This document shows, piece by piece, positions 17,957-25,786 of a stretch of 64,000 nucleotides of DNA (position 1 is its first letter; each line of letters opens with the position of its first letter). A program made the position numbers and the translations under genes. The stretch covers positions 1-64,000 of the forward strand of contig JAQYVX010000008.1 in NCBI GenBank assembly GCA_030145305.1, in the 5' to 3' direction. Origin of the DNA: Halarcobacter sp. Its GTDB lineage: Bacteria; Campylobacterota; Campylobacteria; Campylobacterales; Arcobacteraceae. The notes beneath the pieces are model-generated. The model was not told the origin of the DNA, did not search any database, and worked only from the letters and a program-made list of their open reading frames with translations.

Positions 17957-18468
17957 TATTTCTCATCCTCTAAATCTTTAAAATCAACTTTAAATTTATT
18001 TATTGCATCAGCGTTATTAACTTCAGGTGCATCTTCTTTTTCTTTTGATTTTTCTTCTTTATTTTTTTTCTTTTTCTTAGATTCTTTTTTAATCTCTTCT
18101 TTTGGTGCTTCACTAGATTCTTCAGTTGATACTTTTTCTTCTAAAGAACTTGTATCTAGCTCACTTTTCTTTGATTTCTCATTTTTTGAGTTATCATCAT
18201 TTATTATATTATTTAAATCAAAGTTATCTTTTAAATTAAGTGTAGACTTAGCGTCTTCAATTTGAGCTTTATATTTAGCAGCTTCAGCTTTCATTTCACT
18301 AATATTTAATTCATTATCGAGTGTAGATTTCGCATCTTCAATACCAGATTTAAATTTTTTAAGAAATTTTGCTATTTCTACCATAGCAGTTGGTAATTTC
18401 TCAGGTCCCAGCGCAATAATTGCAACAACTGCAATTAAAAAAATTTCCATAAAACCCATTCCAAACAT
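17956..18468 (-). CDS. tatB: Sec-independent translocase subunit TatB
   Basis: Single N-terminal transmembrane helix (GFMEIFLIAVVAIIALGPEKLP) with the TatA/B glycine-proline hinge, an amphipathic helix (KFLKKFKSGIEDAK), then a long charged tail rich in K, E and S. The TatB assignment rests on position directly upstream of tatC and on the G-P-E hinge; TatA is not in the window. 170 aa is within the TatB range. Confidence 0.9.
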   Translation of the reverse strand: MFGMGFMEIFLIAVVAIIALGPEKLPTAMVEIAKFLKKFKSGIEDAKSTLDNELNISEMKAEAAKYKAQIEDAKSTLNLKDNFDLNNIINDDNSKNEKSKKSELDTSSLEEKVSTEESSEAPKEEIKKESKKKKKNKEEKSKEKEDAPEVNNADAINKFKVDFKDLEDEK

Positions 18469-18565
18469 ATTCTACTCCATAAACTAATTAAATATAAGGA
18501 AAAGATTTTACCTAAAATTTGATAAAATCTTTCTATTATTTTAAAATAGTGAATAAGGAATTTAA

Positions 18566-19321
18566 ATGAAATTATTGTTTTTACTGATTGTTGGAGTTAT
18601 TTTGTATTTTATTGCAAGAAATTATAAAACAGAAAAATTTGAAAATATTAAATTAAATATAAAAGAAAATTTTGATGGTGATTTAATGAATCACGAAGCA
18701 GGGCTCTTAATTGCCTTGATGGCAAAAGTTGCAAAAGCAGATGGTTCTGTTTGTGAGCTTGAGGCTCAAATGTTAAAACATACGTTTACAGATATTTCAA
18801 GACACTTTGAAAATCAAGAAGAAGTAAGAGAAAAATTAAAGAATATCTATAAAAAAGAAAAAGAGAGTTTTGAAAATACAGTAGATATTTGTGATAAATT
18901 ATATAAAATAACAAAAAACGACTACCAAAAACGTCTCAAAATAATAGAATACCTATTGAATTTAGCATTTATTGATAAAGAATTTTCAAAAACTGAGTTA
19001 ATGATTACAGAAGATATATCAAATGCTCTTAAAATTAAAAAAGAAGATTTCCAAAATCTTATTAATGTATTTAAGAATTTTTATGCGGAACAAAAAAATT
19101 CACAGAATATAAGTATTGAAAAGGCTTATGAGATTTTAGAATCTAATTCTAGTGATGAAAATTCTACTTTAAAGAAAAATTATAGAACACTTGTGAAAAA
19201 ACACCATCCAGATATAATTTCAGGACAAGGTGCAAGTCAAAATATTATTGATGAAGCAACTAGAAAACTTCAAGAGATAAATGAAGCATATGAACTTATA
19301 AAAAAAGAGAGAAAGATATAA
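18566..19321 (+). CDS. djlA: DjlA-like membrane-anchored TerB/J-domain co-chaperone
   Basis: 251 aa. The N-terminal helix (LLFLLIVGVILYFIA) anchors it in the membrane, a TerB-like helical domain follows (about 45-165, MAKVAKADGSVCELE and FIDKEFSKTE motifs), and a C-terminal J domain carries HPD in KKHHPDIISGQG. It stimulates an Hsp70 partner. It is divergent from tatB and first in a tight operon running through lpxK. Confidence 0.88.
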   Translation: MKLLFLLIVGVILYFIARNYKTEKFENIKLNIKENFDGDLMNHEAGLLIALMAKVAKADGSVCELEAQMLKHTFTDISRHFENQEEVREKLKNIYKKEKESFENTVDICDKLYKITKNDYQKRLKIIEYLLNLAFIDKEFSKTELMITEDISNALKIKKEDFQNLINVFKNFYAEQKNSQNISIEKAYEILESNSSDENSTLKKNYRTLVKKHHPDIISGQGASQNIIDEATRKLQEINEAYELIKKERKI

Positions 19322-19322
19322 T

Positions 19323-19577
19323 TTGTTAGAAAATTTTCAAAAAGACTATGAAGTATGTAATTGTAAAAAAGTTACAATTGCAGAGATTGAAAAGGCTATA
19401 AATACAAAAGCCGCTACTAGCTTGCGTGATATTCAAGATATTACAGGTGCAGGAACTGAATGTAGACACTGTATTTTTGTAGAAGGTGACTTTGGAAAAA
19501 TTAAAAAGAAAATTTATTGTAAAGATATCTTGAAAGAGATAAGTGAAATAAAAGATAAAGAGAGTGTACATGGCTAA
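19323..19577 (+). CDS. BFD-like [2Fe-2S] protein 1
   Basis: 84 aa, TTG start one base after the djlA stop. It has the cysteine pattern of bacterioferritin-associated ferredoxin-like domains: CNC near residue 12 and CRHC near residue 50, separated by about 34 residues (VCNCKKVTIAEIEKAI ... TGAGTECRHC). Probably a small iron-sulfur electron carrier or regulator. It is followed by a paralogue that overlaps it by 8 bp or less. Confidence 0.75.
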   Translation: MLENFQKDYEVCNCKKVTIAEIEKAINTKAATSLRDIQDITGAGTECRHCIFVEGDFGKIKKKIYCKDILKEISEIKDKESVHG

Positions 19578-19797
19578 AATTTTCCCAAACTCATATGAAG
19601 TTTGTAAATGTAAACACGTTACTTTGGCAGAAATAACTTATGCAATCAAAGAAAAAGAAGCTAATACTATTGAAAAAATAGGAGAGTTAACTGATGCTGG
19701 AACTTGTTGTAAATGTTGCCAAAGCAGTGAACAAGATTTTGGAACTGAAAAAATGGAACTTTATTTAGAAGAAATATTAAATAAATTTGTAGGGTAA
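19570..19797 (+). CDS. BFD-like [2Fe-2S] protein 2
   Basis: 75 aa from ATG 19570; an in-frame GTG six bases earlier would add two residues. It is a paralogue of the preceding gene, with CKC (VCKCKHVTLAEITYAI) and CKCC (TDAGTCCKCC) plus the shared DFG tail. The extra cysteines in TCCKCC are notable. Its start overlaps the end of the first copy, showing coupled translation. Confidence 0.75.
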   Translation: MAKIFPNSYEVCKCKHVTLAEITYAIKEKEANTIEKIGELTDAGTCCKCCQSSEQDFGTEKMELYLEEILNKFVG

Positions 19798-19798
19798 A

Positions 19799-20047
19799 AT
19801 GGAAGAAAAACAAGAAACGCAAGAAGCAGAATTGACAAAAGAAGAGTTAGTTGAGCAGATAAAAGATTTAATCTCAACAGATAAAAATGAAAGTATAGAT
19901 ATTAATCCAAATTTTTTGGAATATTTTGATTTAGATGAGCTTATTTCAATAAAAGAGACACTACTTATTAAAAAAAGCAAAATAAGAGAAACTACTTTTG
20001 ATTATTTAGATGAACTTTATGAAAAAACAAAGGAAGATTCTATATAA
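19799..20047 (+). CDS. Hypothetical acidic protein, 82 aa
   Basis: Starts one base after the previous stop and lies 23 bp before nadE. Acidic, helical, with no cysteine and no membrane segment. No family recognised; its place in the operon is the only clue. Confidence 0.65.
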   Translation: MEEKQETQEAELTKEELVEQIKDLISTDKNESIDINPNFLEYFDLDELISIKETLLIKKSKIRETTFDYLDELYEKTKEDSI

Positions 20048-20070
20048 TAATTATTATTAAAGGAATAAAA

Positions 20071-20844
20071 TTGATTAACTGGGAAAATATAAAAAAACAA
20101 TTACAAGATTTCTTAAAAATTGAACTTAATAACATAGGTTTAAAAAGAGTTACAGTTGGACTATCAGGTGGACTTGATTCTGCTGTTGTTGCTATTCTTT
20201 GTAAAGAAACATTTGGTGATAATATGAGTGTAGTGCTTATGCCATCACAATTTTCATCACAAGCTAGTATAGATGATTCAATAGAACTTTGTGAGAAGTT
20301 TGATATAAAATATGAAGTAAAATCTATTTCTCCTATGGTAGAAGCTTATATTGAAAATATGGATGGAAATATAGATGAAAATAGACTAAGAATTGGTAAC
20401 TTCTCAGCTAGAATGAGAATGGCAGTTTTATATGATGTATCTTCACGAGATAATTCAATTGTTGTGGGAACTTCAAATAAAAGTGAACTTTTATTAGGTT
20501 ATGGAACTATTTTTGGTGACATCGCTTGTGCTATTAATCCAATTGGGGAAATGTATAAAAGTGATGAATTTGATTTTGCAAGATATTTAGGTGTAACAGA
20601 AGCTATATTAACTAAAAAACCTAGTGCAGATTTATGGGAAGGTCAAAGTGACGAAGAAGAACTTGGCTATACATATGAACAAATGGACAAAGTTTTAAAA
20701 TTGATAGTTGATGAAAATAAAACAAAAAAAGAACTTGTTTCTTTATCTTATGATGAAGAAATGATTAGTAAATTAGAATATAAAATAAAAGCAAATGCAT
20801 TTAAAGGTAAGTTACCTGTAATAGCAAATATTAAATGGAGTTAG
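20071..20844 (+). CDS. nadE: NH3-dependent NAD+ synthetase
   Basis: Amidates nicotinic acid adenine dinucleotide to NAD+ using ammonia. The PP-loop ATP motif SGGLDSA is at ~30, and GNFSARMRMAVLYD and VVGTSNKSELLLGYGT follow. There is no N-terminal glutaminase domain, so it uses free ammonia. TTG start at 20071 with TAAAGGA 7 bp upstream. 257 aa is typical. It is followed one base later by the aminotransferase gene. Confidence 0.95.
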   Translation: MINWENIKKQLQDFLKIELNNIGLKRVTVGLSGGLDSAVVAILCKETFGDNMSVVLMPSQFSSQASIDDSIELCEKFDIKYEVKSISPMVEAYIENMDGNIDENRLRIGNFSARMRMAVLYDVSSRDNSIVVGTSNKSELLLGYGTIFGDIACAINPIGEMYKSDEFDFARYLGVTEAILTKKPSADLWEGQSDEEELGYTYEQMDKVLKLIVDENKTKKELVSLSYDEEMISKLEYKIKANAFKGKLPVIANIKWS

Positions 20845-20845
20845 A

Positions 20846-21982
20846 ATGAGAGAAATACCTTTTTATCAATCGTCAATTAGTGATGATGAATTAAGTCAAT
20901 TAAAGTCTGTATTAGAACTAAACAAAGATGAAAATAAAGTTTTAGAGTTTGAAGAAAATACCGCAAATTTTGTTGGTGCGAAATATGCTATTGCTACTTG
21001 TAATTCAACATCAGCAATTCATTTAGCACTTAGTGCAATTAAATTAAAAAGAGGTGATAAGATTTTAATGTCTGTAAACTCTTTTGTAAATGTTCCTGAG
21101 GTTGTACGTCATTTTGATGCTGAGCCTATCTTTATTGATATTAATATGGAAGATATGAATATTGATGTTAATAAGTTTGAAAAAGCACTTGAAGAAAATA
21201 AAACTAAAAAACTAAGAGGTGCGATTATTACTTTTGTTGCTGGTCAAACTCCTGATTTAGATAGAATTTATGATATTGCTGAAAAATATGGAATTATCTT
21301 AATAGAAGATGCAACTTGCGCTTTAGGTGTTACATATAAAGATGAAACGGTTGGAAGTTTACGAGCGGATATGACAATCTTCTCAACTAACCCTTCAAAT
21401 GGTAAATATTCTGTAAGTAGATCAGGAATGATTGTTACAAATAATGAAGAAATAGCTGAAAGAGCAAAACTTTTAAGAACTCACGCAATTACAACTACTT
21501 ATGATGATTTTGGAAACTTAGATTATATTTATGATGTAGTTGATATTGGACATAAATATGATATTTCAGAATTAGATGCAGCTTTTTCTTTAGCACAATT
21601 ACAAAAAACAAATAAATTTATAAAAAGAAGAAAAGAGATAGCTAAAATTTATAGAGATAGATTAAGTGGTATTAAGCATGTAGTAATACCTACTCATAAA
21701 GATGAACATATCTTTACCCAATTTATAATCAAAATTTCTAGAAATAGAGATGCTTTTGCAAGAGCGTTAAAAGAAAAAGGAATTGCTACAGGACTTAACT
21801 ATATTCCTTTACATCTTTTATCTTATTATAAGAGTAAATATTCAATTAAAATTACAACATTTAGTGCAGCATTAACTTCATATCAACAAATTTTATCAAT
21901 TCCTATGTTCCCAAGTTTAACAGATGATGAAGTTAACTATATTTGTGATCAAATTATTGAAATAGCTTCTACGTGGGTATAA
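20846..21982 (+). CDS. DegT/DnrJ/EryC1/StrS-family PLP enzyme
   Basis: 378 aa fold-type I PLP enzyme of the sugar-aminotransferase family: CNSTSAIHLAL near the N-terminus, the PLP-ring aspartate in EDATCALG (D155), and a probable Schiff-base lysine at K187 in FSTNPSNGKYSVSRSGM. The usual TTGEGG after the lysine is replaced by SVSRSG, so the active site diverges from well-studied members. It sits between nadE and lpxK, suggesting a surface-glycan or lipid A-linked role, but the substrate is not known. Confidence 0.85.
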   Translation: MREIPFYQSSISDDELSQLKSVLELNKDENKVLEFEENTANFVGAKYAIATCNSTSAIHLALSAIKLKRGDKILMSVNSFVNVPEVVRHFDAEPIFIDINMEDMNIDVNKFEKALEENKTKKLRGAIITFVAGQTPDLDRIYDIAEKYGIILIEDATCALGVTYKDETVGSLRADMTIFSTNPSNGKYSVSRSGMIVTNNEEIAERAKLLRTHAITTTYDDFGNLDYIYDVVDIGHKYDISELDAAFSLAQLQKTNKFIKRRKEIAKIYRDRLSGIKHVVIPTHKDEHIFTQFIIKISRNRDAFARALKEKGIATGLNYIPLHLLSYYKSKYSIKITTFSAALTSYQQILSIPMFPSLTDDEVNYICDQIIEIASTWV

Positions 21983-21986
21983 CTAT

Positions 21987-22949
21987 TTGAAGCAAAAGCT
22001 TTTTTTATGGGTAGAAGATTATCTCTTCTTCCCAAACTTTATTCAAAGAATTATTTCATTTTTATTGCTTCCTTTTACTCTTGTTTATATGTTAATTATT
22101 GCTTTCAAAAGAGCAGGGGCAAAACCAGTTGATTTTGGAATTCCTATTATTTCTATTGGAAATATTATTGTAGGAGGAAGTGGAAAAACTCCTTTAACAA
22201 TTAAATTAGCTTCAAAATATGATAATGTCTGCATTATTTTAAGAGGATATGGAAGAGAGTCAAAAGGTCTTTATGTTGTATCAAAAAAAGGTGAAATATT
22301 AGAAGATATTAAAACCTCAGGTGATGAAGCTATGCTTTTAGCAAAAACTTTACCAAATGCTACAATTATAGTAAGTGTTGATAGAAGAAAAGCTATTTTA
22401 AAAGCGAAAGAATTGTCTTGTAAGATAGTTTTTTTAGATGATGGTTTTTCAAAATATGAAATACAAAAATTTGATATTTTAACAAGACCAAAAATAGAAC
22501 CTACAAATATATTTTGTCTACCAAGTGGTGGATATAGAGAGCCTAAAATGGCCTATTCTTTTGCAAACTTAGAACTGCAAGAAGGAAAAGACTTTAAACG
22601 TATAGTTTCATACTCTTTAAATGAAAATAAAATTGATGTATTACCCTTAAAACTTTTACTTTTGACAGCAATTTCAAAACCAAAAAGACTTTTAGAGTTT
22701 TTGCCTGAGCATACTATAATGGAAGCTTTTGAAGACCACCATATTTTTACAAAAAATGAAGTGGATAATATAAAAGATAAGTATAAAGATTACAGTATTA
22801 TTACAACAGCTAAAGATTTAGTAAAATTGCAAGACTTTGATTTAGAGGATATTTATTTAATGGATTTATCTTTGCATATTGAAGATAATGTGAATTTAGA
22901 GTTAATTGATGAATATATAAATAGTTATACTAAATCTTATAAAGACTAA
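21987..22949 (+). CDS. lpxK: Tetraacyldisaccharide 4'-kinase
   Basis: Phosphorylates the lipid A precursor disaccharide-1-phosphate. N-terminal membrane-associating region, then the P-loop NIIVGGSGKTP, RGYGR, a GDEA motif and the C-terminal FEDHHIFTKNEV pattern of LpxK. TTG start at 21987 is used, as the nearby ATG is out of frame. 320 aa is the normal length. Last gene of the djlA-nadE-lpxK operon; a weak hairpin (AAGGAATAAATCCTT) follows. Confidence 0.93.
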   Translation: MKQKLFLWVEDYLFFPNFIQRIISFLLLPFTLVYMLIIAFKRAGAKPVDFGIPIISIGNIIVGGSGKTPLTIKLASKYDNVCIILRGYGRESKGLYVVSKKGEILEDIKTSGDEAMLLAKTLPNATIIVSVDRRKAILKAKELSCKIVFLDDGFSKYEIQKFDILTRPKIEPTNIFCLPSGGYREPKMAYSFANLELQEGKDFKRIVSYSLNENKIDVLPLKLLLLTAISKPKRLLEFLPEHTIMEAFEDHHIFTKNEVDNIKDKYKDYSIITTAKDLVKLQDFDLEDIYLMDLSLHIEDNVNLELIDEYINSYTKSYKD

Positions 22950-22978
22950 GGAATAAATCCTTAATCTATTTTATAAAC

Positions 22979-24157
22979 TTATTTTACTATATGTCCTACA
23001 AACTTAGACATATTATTTAATATTTTATCTCCACGTCTAAATCCTAAGCCACAAGCTTCATAAGCGTAAAAAACTCCTGCTTGATATGTAAGACCATTAG
23101 AATCTGTTGGAAGTTGCGTATACTCTTGGAAAACTGATTTATGACCTTCATATTCGCCAAGTGTTTCCATATCAATTGAACCATCTTCGTTTGTAATTTT
23201 TATATTAGCACCTTCACGTCCAAAACATTTTTTCTCAACTTGTTTTTTCCCAATTAAAGGCTCAAAAGAAGTTTCAAGTAATAAAGGATGATTTGGATAT
23301 AAATCCCAAAGAATTTTCATAAATCCTTTTGATTGAAACATCAAAGTATATGCAGGATTAAAAATAATTGCTTTTTTTTCTTTTATAATTTGAGTTAAAA
23401 GTAGGGCAAGTTCATTTTCATCAATTGCAATATCTTCCCAAGGAATTAGTTTAAACCAAAACTCAAAACTTTGTTCATTTGCAAAGATTCCTTCATCAGC
23501 AAACTCAACTTTATCAATATACTCAAAGTCTGTGTTAAATCCAGCTTCACTTGCAATATGCTGTAAAAGTTTAGTTGTATTAATATCTTCAGATGAACTT
23601 GAAATAGAAGAAAATAAAATCTTCCAACCAAGTTTTTCATAATACTCATCAAATTTTTCAATATCGGAATCTAAAGTAATGATTCTTTTAAAGTTATCTT
23701 TTAAAGCTTCATATAAATTATTAAATTGGCTAGCTTCATCTAATCCATTTGCTTTTAATAAAGCCCATTGAATAACAGCTGTTTCAAATAATGAGGTTGG
23801 AGTATCTGCATTAAATTCAATTAGTTTAATTGGTTTCCCATCTATTCCACCAGCTAAATCAAATCTTGAATATAAATGCCAGTGAACATCATGTTCCCAA
23901 GACTCTTTTATTATCTCTACTAAATTAAAAGGAATATTTATATCATGAAATAATTCATTTTCAATTACATATTCTCCGGCCTCACAAAACATATCATAAA
24001 GCTCATTTGTAGCTTCATAAAAAGCATTTGCTTCATCTTCTGTGATTTCTACTATTTCATCTGCAACATATGAAGAATTGTCTTCATCCGTATGCCAAAC
24101 AAATCCTATTGATTCTAAATACTCATCTGTAAGAGGTTTAAGTTGTTGTAGTTTCAT
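22979..24157 (-). CDS. Glutathionylspermidine synthase-like ATP-grasp protein (YgiC type)
   Basis: 392 aa matching the C-terminal ATP-grasp domain of glutathionylspermidine synthase, without the amidase half. Family signatures include SRFDLAGGID, LIEFNADTPTSLFE, and a C-terminal FQEYTQLPTDSNG with a YEACGLGFRRGD motif. The family forms an amide bond using ATP, but for the stand-alone YgiC/YjfC group the substrate is not established to my knowledge. It is 30 bp downstream of a UPF0323 lipoprotein gene, parallel to the ygiB-ygiC pairing in enterobacteria. Confidence 0.85.
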   Translation of the reverse strand: MKLQQLKPLTDEYLESIGFVWHTDEDNSSYVADEIVEITEDEANAFYEATNELYDMFCEAGEYVIENELFHDINIPFNLVEIIKESWEHDVHWHLYSRFDLAGGIDGKPIKLIEFNADTPTSLFETAVIQWALLKANGLDEASQFNNLYEALKDNFKRIITLDSDIEKFDEYYEKLGWKILFSSISSSSEDINTTKLLQHIASEAGFNTDFEYIDKVEFADEGIFANEQSFEFWFKLIPWEDIAIDENELALLLTQIIKEKKAIIFNPAYTLMFQSKGFMKILWDLYPNHPLLLETSFEPLIGKKQVEKKCFGREGANIKITNEDGSIDMETLGEYEGHKSVFQEYTQLPTDSNGLTYQAGVFYAYEACGLGFRRGDKILNNMSKFVGHIVK

Positions 24158-24187
24158 TTATATTATTTTCTTTCTATTTTTATTTTC

Positions 24188-24820
24188 TCATCCACCAAAA
24201 AATGACCCAGATTTTCCTGAACCAGATTTACTTCCAAAGAAGCCACTTTTTTTACTAGAACTTGTTCTACTTGTAGAACTTTTTGCTTTTGAAAAAGAGC
24301 TTTTTGATCTACTATAAGTTTGTGGTGATTTATATTGTGCTTTTCTTTGATTTTGGTAGTTTTGGTTATTGAATAATTTATTTCCAAGCCATGAACCAAT
24401 CATTGCCCCAGCTATTGAAGACATTAACACTCCACCTAAACCCATACCTCCGTTTGACATTTCAGGATTTGTAAGAGCAGATGTACCATTATCAATTTTA
24501 ACTTCTTCAGCTTTTACTAAAGAATCAATTTCAGACTGAGAAAGAATTCTTTCTGATCCATTTGGACTTCTTAGAACAATAGTTGTTTTAGAAGAAGGAA
24601 ACTCATCTGCAATTCTATATTGACCATCTTTTGATTGCTCAATAATTACAAAAGCACCTTGTTTTTGACTTGCATTTGTAAAAGCATCATTTTGACCTTG
24701 TCTTTGTTGATTGTTAGATTTATCTTCACAAGCTGTTAATCCCACAACTAATAAAGCTCCTAATCCACCAACCATTGCATAATCTGATATTTTTTTTATA
24801 TGTTTTTTTGATTTATTCAA
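24188..24820 (-). CDS. UPF0323 family lipoprotein
   Basis: 210 aa. Lipoprotein signal with a hydrophobic stretch (GGLGALLVVGLTAC) ending at the lipobox cysteine near residue 31. A soluble domain is followed by a glycine-rich segment (GGVLMSSIAGAMIGSWLGNKLF) and a Ser/Lys/Gly-rich low-complexity tail (SKSGSGKSGSFFGG). Matches the Campylobacterota-specific UPF0323 family. Its function is unknown. It forms a likely operon with the ATP-grasp gene. Confidence 0.85.
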   Translation of the reverse strand: MNKSKKHIKKISDYAMVGGLGALLVVGLTACEDKSNNQQRQGQNDAFTNASQKQGAFVIIEQSKDGQYRIADEFPSSKTTIVLRSPNGSERILSQSEIDSLVKAEEVKIDNGTSALTNPEMSNGGMGLGGVLMSSIAGAMIGSWLGNKLFNNQNYQNQRKAQYKSPQTYSRSKSSFSKAKSSTSRTSSSKKSGFFGSKSGSGKSGSFFGG

Positions 24821-24935
24821 TTAATAATCCTTTATAAATTAATTATCTTTATAATATATTTGGTTTATATTACTGAATACTTACTATAAAGAAGATGAAA
24901 CAAAAAATACATTTGATTATAGAAAATCAGATTTT

Positions 24936-25571
24936 TTAAGACCATAATTGTAGTTTTGGTGTATTTGCAACGGCCCTTATAATATCACTTTTTGAAACTA
25001 TACCTACTAAAATATCATCTTGGGTTACAACAGGAATTGCACTTAATTTAAAATCTAACATAACTTTTGAAACTCTTCTTATGTCAGTTATTGGATCAGT
25101 TGTAATAAGTTCATCCAAATATAATTCTTCAAGTTTTTTATTTAATATCAATTCTGTATTTTCAATATCATCAACAATAAGATCTAGAATATATCCTTTA
25201 TCTATTAAAGAAATTACTTTTTGCTCAGAATTTATAATAGGTATTTGATTTATCTTATGTTCTTTTAATTTATCATAAGCATCCATAACTGTTTTATCTA
25301 TATCTATAAAAATACAATTTTTAGTCATAACATCTTTTGCATGAAAAATTTGATTTGAAGTATCAATATTAGCTATTTTTTTATAAGCATTAAGAGCTTC
25401 TTCTTTTATAGGAGCATTTTTTTCTTTTGTTGAACTTAAAAATTCCTGAAATAAAGTATCATCATTTGGTCTCATTTCAACATTATTGGGAGAATCTGTC
25501 TTTTTTATTTTATATAAATTATCAATCGTATTTCTAAAACCAACACTTCCATTTCTGTAAATTGCAAACAT
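24936..25571 (-). CDS. CBS-domain pair protein
   Basis: 211 aa. An N-terminal ~75-residue segment of unknown type precedes two CBS domains, one at about 78-140 (DVMTKNCIFIDIDKTVMDAYDKL) and one at 150-205 (DPITDIRRVSKVMLDFKLSAIPVV, GIVSKSDIIRAV). CBS pairs bind adenine nucleotides and gate other proteins. It stands alone, divergent from the REC-PAS-EAL gene across a 215-bp AT-rich gap with no other feature. Confidence 0.8.
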   Translation of the reverse strand: MFAIYRNGSVGFRNTIDNLYKIKKTDSPNNVEMRPNDDTLFQEFLSSTKEKNAPIKEEALNAYKKIANIDTSNQIFHAKDVMTKNCIFIDIDKTVMDAYDKLKEHKINQIPIINSEQKVISLIDKGYILDLIVDDIENTELILNKKLEELYLDELITTDPITDIRRVSKVMLDFKLSAIPVVTQDDILVGIVSKSDIIRAVANTPKLQLWS

Positions 25572-25786
25572 GATTTTTCCTTTTTTAATTTAAATAAAAT
25601 AAAATCTATTAAAATTATTTATTAGATTTTAACTATAGTTTTCTTAAAAAGTATTATATATATTTTATATTTTATTTTATTTATTAATAATTAGAAATAT
25701 TTTAATCTTCTTAAGCTAAGATAACTATGATTTTTGAGATAATTACAAAAGATTTTTATTATATAAAATTTGTATTAAGGTTATAT

